Of a stretch of 64,000 nt of DNA, positions 35,816 through 43,300 are shown piece after piece. This DNA is from Streptomyces verrucosisporus (lineage in GTDB: Bacteria > Actinomycetota > Actinomycetes > Streptomycetales > Streptomycetaceae). The position numbers and the translations under genes are program-made. How positions within the stretch are numbered: the stretch's first letter is position 1; every line of letters starts with the position of its first letter. The stretch covers positions 1-64,000 of the forward strand of contig NZ_JADEYH010000027.1 of the NCBI RefSeq assembly GCF_017114865.1. The letters are read 5' to 3'. The notes under the pieces were generated by a model. The model ran no database searches. It had not been told where the DNA came from and saw nothing but the letters and a program-made list of their open reading frames with translations.

Positions 35816-37104
35816 CCGACCAGTTCGCCCAGGCCGGCCAGGCCGGCCCGCCCGACCAGGGCACCGCCGCCCCGCCGGCCGGCTGCCCCGCGGCCCACCC
35901 CGACGCCGTCCCGCTCAGCGGCCTGGAGTACCAGCAGAGCCCCTTCCAGCTCTACCGGGCGCTGCGCCGCGACCACGGCACGGTCGCCCCCGTGCTGCTG
36001 GACGGCGGCATCCCCGCCTGGCTGGTGCTCGGATACGCCGAGGTCTCCTACGTCACCAGCCACGACGAGCTGTTCGCCCGGGACTCGCGGCGCTGGAACC
36101 AGTGGCCGGCCATCCCCGCCGACTGGCCGCTGATGCCGTTCGTCGGCTACCAGCCGTCGGTGCTGTTCACGGAAGGGGCCGAGCACCAGCGCCGGGCGGG
36201 CGTCATCAGCGCGGCCCTGGAGGAGGTCGACCAGCTGGAGTTCTCCCAGGACTGCCAGGAGATCGCCGGACAGCTCCTCGCCGAGTTCGCGGGCAGCGGG
36301 CAGGCGGAGCTGATGTCCGCGTACGCCCACGCCCTGCCGATGCGCGCCGCGGTCCGCATGTGCGGCATGCCGCTGGAGGGGGCCGACACCGACAAGCTGG
36401 TCGAGGACCTGCGGATGTCCCTGGACGCCTCGGAGGGCGACGACCCGGTCGCCGCCTACGTGCGCGTCCAGGAGCGCATCCAGCGGCTGGTCGCGGAGAA
36501 GCGCGAGGATCCCGGCCCGGACGTCACCTCCCGCATGATCGCCGACCCGGCCGGGCTGAGCGACGAGGAGATCGTGCAGGACCTGATCTCCGTCATCGCC
36601 GCCGCCCAGCAGCCCACCGGCAACTGGATCGGCAACACCCTGCGGCTGCTGCTCACCGACGACCGCTTCGCCGTCAACGTCTCCGGCGGCCGGGTGAGCG
36701 TGGGCCAGGCGCTCAACGAGGTGCTGTGGCTGGACACCCCCACGCAGAACTTCGTCGGCCGCTGGGCGGTCCGCGACATCCAGCTCGGCGGGCGGCAGAT
36801 CAGGGCCGGCGACTGCCTGGTGCTGGGGCTGGCCGCGGCCAACACCGACCCTCAGATCTGGCCCGAGGGGCACATCGGGGCGCAGGTCAACTCCGCCCAC
36901 CTGAGCTTCAGCAACGGCGAGCACCGCTGCCCCTACCCCGCCCCCCAGCTGGCCGACGTCATCGCCCGCACCGCGGTGGAGACGCTGCTGGAGCGGCTGC
37001 CGGACATCGTCCTGGCGGTGGAACCGGAGGAGCTGAACTGGCGGCCGTCCGTCTGGATGCGGGGCCTGACCTCGCTGCCGGTCGCCTTCACGCCCGTGGT
37101 GTAG
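35812..37104 (+). CDS. Cytochrome P450 lacking the ExxR motif (CYP157-like)
   Basis: 430 residues. The haem-ligand loop is SFSNGEHRCPYPAP, with the Cys present. The K-helix motif ExxR is replaced by E303-V-L-W306 (NEVLWLDTP). The I-helix oxygen-activation stretch reads VIAAAQQPTGN instead of GG(D/E)TT. CYP157 enzymes of conservons are known to break the ExxR rule in this way. It is translationally coupled to cvnD, so it belongs to the conservon operon. Its catalytic competence is uncertain; it may be an electron-transfer or sensory haem protein. Confidence 0.88.
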   Translation: MTDQFAQAGQAGPPDQGTAAPPAGCPAAHPDAVPLSGLEYQQSPFQLYRALRRDHGTVAPVLLDGGIPAWLVLGYAEVSYVTSHDELFARDSRRWNQWPAIPADWPLMPFVGYQPSVLFTEGAEHQRRAGVISAALEEVDQLEFSQDCQEIAGQLLAEFAGSGQAELMSAYAHALPMRAAVRMCGMPLEGADTDKLVEDLRMSLDASEGDDPVAAYVRVQERIQRLVAEKREDPGPDVTSRMIADPAGLSDEEIVQDLISVIAAAQQPTGNWIGNTLRLLLTDDRFAVNVSGGRVSVGQALNEVLWLDTPTQNFVGRWAVRDIQLGGRQIRAGDCLVLGLAAANTDPQIWPEGHIGAQVNSAHLSFSNGEHRCPYPAPQLADVIARTAVETLLERLPDIVLAVEPEELNWRPSVWMRGLTSLPVAFTPVV

Positions 37105-37176
37105 CACCCGCGCCGGGCCGTACGGGTCGGCCTCCGTACGGGGCCGGCCTGTACGGGGTCGGCTCCGCACGGGGCC

Positions 37177-37221
37177 GGCCGTGCCGTCGCCGGAACGGAG
37201 AGTTCCGGCGACGGCACGGCC
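37177..37221. terminator. Perfect 20-bp hairpin between convergent P450 genes
   Basis: Arms 37177-37196 and 37202-37221 with loop GGAGA. It is preceded at ~37117-37176 by about four degenerate copies of a CGTACGGG(G)YCGGCC unit. Confidence 0.8.
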
Positions 37222-37250
37222 GTATCCGTACCCGTTCCCGTCCCGGCCGG

Positions 37251-38483
37251 TCAGGCGGCGGGGGTGAACACCACCGGCACCTCCTTGGGGCCGCGGGTGA
37301 ACACACCCTGCTCGGTGACATCGGCGCCGTCGGCCAGCCGCATGTCCGGCATGGCGTCCAGCAGCTGGTCGACACCGATCTCGACCTCGGCCTTGGCCAG
37401 CAGCGCCCCGACGCAGAAGTGCCGGCCCAGCGCGAAGGCCAGGTGGTCGGCGGCGGCGGAGAACGCGGTGGTGGACGTCAGGTCGTCGCGGAAGATGTCG
37501 AAGGAGTCGGGCTCCTTGTAGTGGCCCGGGTCGCGGTTGGCGGCGCCGATCAGGCAGGTGACGGTCGCACCGGCCGGGATCGTGCCCCCGCTGACCTCCA
37601 CGTCCTGCGCGGTCTGCCGCATGATCATGTGGACGGGCGGGGTGTAGCGCAGGGTCTCGGCGAACGCCCGGTCGATCAGGGAGCGGTCCTCCCGTACGGC
37701 GGCGAGCTGCTCGGGGTGGGCCAGCAGGTTGGCGAAGATGGCGGCGATCGCCTTGTCGGTGGTCTCCCCTCCGGCGGCCAGCAGCAGACTGCAGAACGCC
37801 TTGATGTCCTCGTCGCTCATCCGCACGCCGTCCACCTCGGCGGCGCACAGCGTGGACAGCAGGTCGTCGCCCAGGTTCTCGCGGCGCTCCCGGATGACGG
37901 GGATCATGTACTCGGCGAACTCCACCCGGGTGCGCTCGCCGTCCGCGGTCACCTCCGGGTCGCCGGAGAGGTTGCCCAGGAAGGCGATCACCGAGGTGTA
38001 CCAGCGGTGGAACCTGGAGTGGTCGGCCTTGTCCAGGCCCAGCATGTCGGCGATGACGTTGACGGGGAAGCGGGTGGCGTAGGCGTCCACCAGATCCACC
38101 CTGCCGGTGTGCCGGAAGGCGTCTATGAGCTCGCGCGAGTTGCGCTCGATGACCGGCAGGAACTTGTCCCGCAGGTCGCTGCCGCGGAAGGCGGGCGCCA
38201 CCAGGGCCCGGCGCACCGCGTGCTCGCGGCCGCTGAGCTGGAGGATCGTCTTCCCGTGCACCGGCTCGATCTGCCACTCGTAGTTGTCGGTGGTGAACGA
38301 CGTTCCGTCCTTGAAGGCCCGCTCCACGTCCTCGTAGCGGGAGACGATGTAGCTGCGGGTGGCTTCGTGCCAGATCAGCGGCGCGCTGTCGCGCATCACG
38401 CGGTAGGCGCTGTAGGGGTCGGCTGCGAACTCGGGCGAGAGTATGTCGGGGAACTGCTGTGTGCTGGCCAAGGCGAGCTCCAT
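37251..38483 (-). CDS. Canonical cytochrome P450
   Basis: 410 residues with all usual elements: I-helix LLLAAGGETTD, K-helix ETLRYTPP (ExxR intact), PERF-like region, and haem loop FALGRHFCVGALL. It is a class I bacterial monooxygenase needing ferredoxin and ferredoxin reductase; none is encoded nearby. It converges on the ExxR-less P450, the reverse of the tandem CYP157-CYP154 order I would expect, so the subfamily is left open. Confidence 0.92.
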   Translation of the reverse strand: MELALASTQQFPDILSPEFAADPYSAYRVMRDSAPLIWHEATRSYIVSRYEDVERAFKDGTSFTTDNYEWQIEPVHGKTILQLSGREHAVRRALVAPAFRGSDLRDKFLPVIERNSRELIDAFRHTGRVDLVDAYATRFPVNVIADMLGLDKADHSRFHRWYTSVIAFLGNLSGDPEVTADGERTRVEFAEYMIPVIRERRENLGDDLLSTLCAAEVDGVRMSDEDIKAFCSLLLAAGGETTDKAIAAIFANLLAHPEQLAAVREDRSLIDRAFAETLRYTPPVHMIMRQTAQDVEVSGGTIPAGATVTCLIGAANRDPGHYKEPDSFDIFRDDLTSTTAFSAAADHLAFALGRHFCVGALLAKAEVEIGVDQLLDAMPDMRLADGADVTEQGVFTRGPKEVPVVFTPAA

Positions 38484-38735
38484 CGAAGACGTGACGGGCA
38501 GACAGGCTCAGGGTATTGATCATCCGTCGACCGGAACAGCCTTGCCAAAGCACATGCACATCACATATGCAGCGTCAGAATCCTTGTCGGACAGACGTTT
38601 TCAAGCCATCCGCCGCCATGCGCGACCGTTGCTCCCCCGAACACTCGCCGCCCGGCGGGACCGGACGCGGGGGCGGTCCGGCGTATCGAGGAGGCAGCGG
38701 CTCCTCCCGGCGGACCGCCCGTCCGGCGGCGGCTG

Positions 38736-39773
38736 TCAGCTCGTCTCCGCCTCCGCCTCCTTCTCCGCTTCTGCTTCCGCCTCCGTCCCGGTCCCCGTGC
38801 CCGTCTCCGTGCCGCTCTCCGTCGGCGCGGCCTTGCGGGCCGGCTCGCGTTCGTCGGTGAGCGCGGGAGGCAGAGGCGAGGAACCACCCTGCGGAGTGCA
38901 GACCTCCTTGCCCCCCACCACCCCGCAGGCACGCGCGGCAGCCGGGAAGGCCGCCTCGACCATGGGTGAGTAGGTGTCGTTCTCGTAGGTCACCGAGCGC
39001 TGGTTGTGCACGCCCTTGGGACCCTCCACCCTGGCGGTGTCACCGACCTCCGCGTCCGTGATCCGAGCCCAGGCGGCCCGGCATCGCGGGCTGTAGCGCA
39101 GTTCGATGTAGGTGCGGCCGGACCAGGTCGCCGCCGCGGTCCACGCGCCTATGTGGCAACCCAGTCGCTGAGAATCCTTGTCCCGGCATTCGTATTCCGT
39201 ACACCCGGGTCCGCTCCCCAGGACCTGCCGGTCCCGGCTTTCCGTTCCGTTCCCGCCGAAGAACCAGGCCCCGATCATTATTCCGGTGACCAGTGCCACG
39301 AGAGCGAGAACCGCGGAAAACAGATTCGTTCTCGTCCGATGCCCGCGGTCCGGTGCGGTCGCTTCGTCCCGTGCCGTGGGGTGTGGTTTCTCCGAATTCC
39401 GGGAGGAGCCGGCTCCGGCGTCCACCGGGACGGGTCTCTCCCCGGCAGGCTCTCCTCCGGGCGCCGGACTGCCGCGGGGCGGGGTCTCCCCGGGTCTTCC
39501 GTGTGCCGCCGGTCCCCGGTGCCCTTCCCGGGTCCTCAGCCGCAGGAGAGGGTGCGGAGCGACTCCGACGACCGCCGCGAACTCGGTGATCGCCGTCCTC
39601 GGCGGCAGGGACTTGCCGTTGAGGTACCGCTCCCAGGAGGACCGGCTGTAGGACGTCCGCTCGGCCAGAGCGCTGATGGTCAGACCACTGTGCGTACGCA
39701 GGAAGCGTAACCGCTCCGCCAGGGAGCCGTGTTCCTCGTGGTGTGGCTCGTCCTTTTCGTGAATGTCTGTCAT
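38736..39773 (-). CDS. Membrane-spanning HTH protein with DUF2690 domain
   Basis: 345 residues. An N-terminal XRE HTH (LAERLRFLRTHSGLTISALA, YSRSSWERYLNG) is followed by a Pro/Gly-rich linker and one membrane helix (LFSAVLALVALVTGIMIGAW). The extracytoplasmic domain has paired cysteines (CTEYECRDKD, WSGRTYIELRYSPRCRAAWA), fitting DUF2690. It ends in a repetitive GTGTGTEAEAEAEKEAEAE tail. It is probably a membrane-bound transcription factor coupling an envelope signal to DNA. It is divergent from the inhibitor gene at 40013. Confidence 0.85.
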   Translation of the reverse strand: MTDIHEKDEPHHEEHGSLAERLRFLRTHSGLTISALAERTSYSRSSWERYLNGKSLPPRTAITEFAAVVGVAPHPLLRLRTREGHRGPAAHGRPGETPPRGSPAPGGEPAGERPVPVDAGAGSSRNSEKPHPTARDEATAPDRGHRTRTNLFSAVLALVALVTGIMIGAWFFGGNGTESRDRQVLGSGPGCTEYECRDKDSQRLGCHIGAWTAAATWSGRTYIELRYSPRCRAAWARITDAEVGDTARVEGPKGVHNQRSVTYENDTYSPMVEAAFPAAARACGVVGGKEVCTPQGGSSPLPPALTDEREPARKAAPTESGTETGTGTGTEAEAEAEKEAEAETS

Positions 39774-40012
39774 GGAATGGGAATTCCCCTTGTCTGGAGG
39801 TGAGGCGAGACGGGGATCCCCATTCTTTCCCAGGTCCGGCCACCGCTCCAACGGGTGCCGAGGCCACGGGCATGACGTGTCCCGGGACGTCCCGTTCCCG
39901 CCCGGGATAACGGAAGACGCTTCCGAGGCCCGGGGCGGGGCCCATAGCTTCGTTCCGTGCCGCCGGCCGACCGGTCCGGGGCAATTCCCAGATCACAGGA
40001 GAGGAATCACGC

Positions 40013-40381
40013 ATGCGGTTCAGCACCCGAATTGCCGCAGTCGCTTCCACCGTCGCCCTCGCCGGGGGCGGAATGCTGGCCACGGCCGGCACCGCGCAGG
40101 CGGCGAAGTCTGACTGCCCCAAGACGTACCTGTGCTCGTGGGCCACCACGAACTTCTCGGGCCTCCCCGGAAAGGTGGCCTACGACAACTCCAACCTGCG
40201 CCAGTACTACAAGTTCGCCAACTCCCGTTCCATGTACAACAACGGAACGAGCTGCAGCGTGCGCGTCTGGGCTGGGACCAACTACACGGGCTCCTCCGTG
40301 GTCTTCAAGATCGGCTACCAGCTGCACGACACCTCGAACAGCGTTCTCAGGAACGGCGCGGGCTCGAACCGCTGGTGCTGA
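40013..40381 (+). CDS. Secreted peptidase-inhibitor family I36 protein
   Basis: 122 residues. A Sec signal (TRIAAVASTVALAGGGMLAT) with AQA-A cleavage is followed by a beta/gamma-crystallin-like domain with the motifs CSWATTNFSG, VRVWAGTNYTG and four cysteines. I36 inhibitors such as SMI block metalloproteases; others have unknown targets. GAGAGGA stands upstream of the ATG. Confidence 0.85.
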   Translation: MRFSTRIAAVASTVALAGGGMLATAGTAQAAKSDCPKTYLCSWATTNFSGLPGKVAYDNSNLRQYYKFANSRSMYNNGTSCSVRVWAGTNYTGSSVVFKIGYQLHDTSNSVLRNGAGSNRWC

Positions 40382-40479
40382 CCCGGTCGCATCCGCCGAC
40401 CTGACGGTGCCCGGCCCGGACGCGCAACGGGGGCGGCCGGGCCGGGCACCGCCGCACCGAGTACCCCGAGGAGACCCGT

Positions 40480-41412
40480 ATGAGGACCCGGACCGGCGGA
40501 GCCGTGCTTCTGCTCGTCCTGACGGGCGCCACGACCGCGGCCTGCGGCGACGGTGCCTCCCCTACGCCCGCGCCCCCTTCGCAGACGGACGTCGTGATCC
40601 CCTTCGGGCACCGCGTACCGGCCCTGACGAACGGTGAGCAGAGCCGGCTGGACCGCATGGAACGCCGGCTGGTGGACGACTGCCTGGCCGACAGGGGCAT
40701 CGACGTCGAGCCGCTGCGCCTCCCGTCGCCGCCCGCCGCCGCCGACGAGACGCCCGCCTGGAACCCGTACGGGCTGCTCACCGAGGACTTCGCGGTCAAG
40801 GAGGGGTACGGCATCACCGGACCGGTGCTCCGGGGCGAACCCTCCTTCGGGGCGGAGCCCGCCCGGGACGCCGGCGAGGACGAGGAGGCGTTCGAGAAGG
40901 CGCTGACCGGCACGGAGGAGCACCGGAAGACGGTCCGCCTCCCCACGGGCGAATCCTTCACGGTGAACACCGACGGATGCCAGTTCCGGGCCGGCGAGAA
41001 GCTGTATGGCAAGGACTGGGACCGGCTGATGTACACGTACCAGTTCCTCGCGAACCGGGTCGTCGAGGACGTCGAACGGACCGATGAGGTCAAGCGCGCC
41101 AGGAAGCGGTGGGCCGCGTGCATGACCGACGCCGGGCATCCCGTCTCCGACGGCTCCGCCGCGGAACTGGTCGGGAAGCGGACGGACGCCGCGAAGGCCC
41201 GGGCCGGGGAGGGCGACGGCCGGGCGCTGCGGTCGGCGGCCGGGTACGAGCTCGCCGTGGCGCGGGACGACGCCCGCTGCCAGCGGGAGAGCGAGCTGTG
41301 GGAGGCGGTCTCCGCCGCCCAGCGCACGGTCGAGCGGCCCATGGCCGACAAGCACCGAAAGCAGCTGGCCGGCTACGCCGGAGCCCTGGAGCGGGCCAAA
41401 CAGCGGCTGTGA
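40480..41412 (+). CDS. Lipoprotein of unknown function
   Basis: 310 residues with lipobox TTAACGDG. It has a long charged helical body with several cysteines (VDDCLADRG, TDGCQFRAGE, AACMTDAGHP, DDARCQRES). The spacing suggests disulfides in an extracellular helical protein. Such proteins occur in several copies in Streptomyces. The ATG has GAGGAG upstream. It follows the I36 gene at 98 bases. Confidence 0.75.
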   Translation: MRTRTGGAVLLLVLTGATTAACGDGASPTPAPPSQTDVVIPFGHRVPALTNGEQSRLDRMERRLVDDCLADRGIDVEPLRLPSPPAAADETPAWNPYGLLTEDFAVKEGYGITGPVLRGEPSFGAEPARDAGEDEEAFEKALTGTEEHRKTVRLPTGESFTVNTDGCQFRAGEKLYGKDWDRLMYTYQFLANRVVEDVERTDEVKRARKRWAACMTDAGHPVSDGSAAELVGKRTDAAKARAGEGDGRALRSAAGYELAVARDDARCQRESELWEAVSAAQRTVERPMADKHRKQLAGYAGALERAKQRL

Positions 41413-41704
41413 CGAGCCCTGCCCCCGGTACGGACGAGGGACGCGGCCGGGACCGGCCGCCTCCCGGCCCGCCCGGTGGGACCGCGGTCTCCGGTCGCCC
41501 GGCCATCCGGCGCGCCCGGCGCGGCAAAGCCCGCTGTCTGGTCAACTCTTCTCGCAGAGAATGCGTGTTCGGTCAATTCCGGCTGAGAAGAACGAAAACA
41601 GGCCACATTCCGTTCAGGCTGTTCACCGGCGCCCGGCCCGGCGGCAGCATGGTCGGGCTTGAACGGCGTGCGGCGCCATGGAACGAGAACGCCGGGGAGG
41701 GCTG

Positions 41705-42412
41705 GTGAACCACGTGTGGCCGCCGACCGCATTTCTCGGCCGGTTGCTGAACACGACGCGGGAAGAAATCCTGCGCCAGGGCACTCCGATGACCTATCCG
41801 CCGAATCGCGTCCTGCTCCAGCAGGGCGACGAGAGCCGGCACGTCCTGCTGATCACAAGCGGTGTCGTGAAAGTCGTCGCCAGCTCGGAAAGTGGCTACG
41901 ACATGCTGCTCGCCGTGCGCGTGGCGGGTGACCTGGTCGGAGAGATGGCGGCCTTCGAGGAGCGCCCCAGGTCCGGCACGGTGGTCGCGTGCGGCGACGT
42001 GACCGCCCGGATCATCCAGGTGAGGGCGCTGGAGGCGTTCCTCTCCCGGCATCCCGACGCCATGCGGGCCGTCCTCCACATGCTGTGCGCCCGGCTGCGC
42101 TGGGCCAATCGGCGCCGGATCGACTTCCAGGCCTACGACGCGCTGACCCGCCTGGCCCGGGTCCTGGCCGAGTTGTGCCAGGCATACGCCCAGCCTGCGC
42201 CGGGCGGCGACGGCAGGCGGTGCGACCTCGGGGTGACGCTGACACAGAAGGAACTCGCCTCACTGGCCGGCCTGAAGCTCAACACGGCGGAGAAGAAGCT
42301 CGCCGCGCTGACGGCCCAGGGACTGGTGGAACGCAGCTACCGGAACATAACCATCTGTGACGTTCCGAAGCTGCTCGAATTCGCCAAAGTCCTTGCCGAC
42401 AACCCGTACTGA
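41705..42412 (+). CDS. Crp/Fnr-family regulator with intact cyclic-nucleotide pocket signature
   Basis: 235 residues from GTG 41705, with GGGGAGGG upstream. The cNMP-binding beta-roll runs from ~residue 25 to 110. Its phosphate-binding cassette VGEMAAFEERPRSGTV keeps the Glu (80) and Arg-Ser (89-90) that contact ribose and phosphate in Crp. The C-terminal winged helix (LTQKELASLAGLKLNTAEKK) is complete. It stands 93 bases before the cyclase-like gene on the same strand and is likely that operon's regulator. It is distinct from the housekeeping Crp at 59154. Confidence 0.88.
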   Translation: MNHVWPPTAFLGRLLNTTREEILRQGTPMTYPPNRVLLQQGDESRHVLLITSGVVKVVASSESGYDMLLAVRVAGDLVGEMAAFEERPRSGTVVACGDVTARIIQVRALEAFLSRHPDAMRAVLHMLCARLRWANRRRIDFQAYDALTRLARVLAELCQAYAQPAPGGDGRRCDLGVTLTQKELASLAGLKLNTAEKKLAALTAQGLVERSYRNITICDVPKLLEFAKVLADNPY

Positions 42413-42460
42413 TACGGAATCACCCCACGCCTCCTCTCCTAACCTCTCGGACAGCACTTC

Positions 42461-42489
42461 GTGGGCAGTTTCTGCCCACCGCCTGCCCA
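42461..42489. promoter_or_regulatory. Candidate operator before the cyclase-like gene
   Basis: GTGGGCAG-TTT-CTGCCCAC (42461-42479) is a perfect 19-base palindrome. A further CTGCCCA at 42483-42489 repeats the right half 11 bases on, one helical turn. The array lies just upstream of the SD (AGAGGAAA) of the gene at 42506, and a -10-like TAACCT is at 42440-42445. Position and symmetry suit binding by the neighbouring Crp/Fnr protein, although it is not the TGTGA-N6-TCACA Crp site. Confidence 0.5.
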
Positions 42490-42505
42490 GAGAGGAAATG
42501 ACCGG

Positions 42506-43300
42506 GTGGATACGTGGCCTGACTTCCATCCCTGCGCCTGCATAGCCGTGGACGCGCAGGCCTACGGAAGCAACAACGACCGTAGGCAGTCCGAAATCCA
42601 GCACGATCTGCCGCGGCTTCTCGACCGTGCCGCCAGGGGCGCCGGTCTCGACCGCGCGCAGTGGAGGATCCAGCACAAGGGCGACGAGCAACTGGCCGTA
42701 CGGCCCGTCGACGGCAGGGAACCCCGCCTGGTCGACGACTACGTCCGCCATCTCGCCGCCGGGCTGCGCGAGTACAACGCCCAGCGGGTCCCCCGGGCCC
42801 GCATGCGGCTGCGGGCCGTCATCCACCAGGGACCGGTGGAACTGGCCGACAACGGCTTCGCCGGCACAGCCGTGGTGGCCACGGCGCGCCTGCTGAGCGC
42901 GCGCCCGCTCTACGACGCCCTGGCCGCACACCCCGAGGCCGATCTGGTGCTGCTGCTGTCCGACGATGTCTTCCGGTCCACGGTGGCGGGCGGCCACACG
43001 GTACTGACACCGGAGGACTTCACCCGCGTCACCGTCCGGGTGAAGGAGTACGAGGCCGCGGCCTGGCTGCACGTGCCCGTGCTCGGCACACCGGCCACCG
43101 CGTCACACGGGCCCGGGTCCGCGGAGGCGTCCGGGTCCGGGGAGGCGGCACGGAGGGAACCCGCGGCGGTCCGGTCCGGACCGGCCGGCGCGGGCGGGAC
43201 CGGCGACGAGTACCGCGCCGACAACATCAGCGTCACCAACATCGCCGGCGCCGTGGACGCACGGGGCGCCGTCTTCGGCTTCGGGAGCGCCGGTGGCTGA
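42506..43300 (+). CDS. Class III nucleotidyl-cyclase homologue with C-terminal signalling motif
   Basis: 264 residues from GTG 42506. Residues ~10-190 match the class III cyclase fold. CACIAVDAQAY gives the first metal Asp (16), HKGDEQLAV gives Lys58 and the second metal Asp (60), and RLRAVIHQGPVE follows. Then comes GTAVVATARLL, where the transition-state Asn of VNxAxR is Val124 but Arg128 remains. So it may be a weak, altered or sensing domain. A ~45-residue disordered linker leads to TNIAGAVDARGAVFGFG (244-260), repeated at the N-terminus of the next protein. It overlaps that gene by eight bases. Confidence 0.8.
   Translation: MDTWPDFHPCACIAVDAQAYGSNNDRRQSEIQHDLPRLLDRAARGAGLDRAQWRIQHKGDEQLAVRPVDGREPRLVDDYVRHLAAGLREYNAQRVPRARMRLRAVIHQGPVELADNGFAGTAVVATARLLSARPLYDALAAHPEADLVLLLSDDVFRSTVAGGHTVLTPEDFTRVTVRVKEYEAAAWLHVPVLGTPATASHGPGSAEASGSGEAARREPAAVRSGPAGAGGTGDEYRADNISVTNIAGAVDARGAVFGFGSAGG

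Noticed and set aside
35779-38559. Long minus-strand frame spanning both P450 genes
   Set aside because: It is antisense to the ExxR-less P450 and out of frame with the real minus-strand P450; composition is shadow-like.
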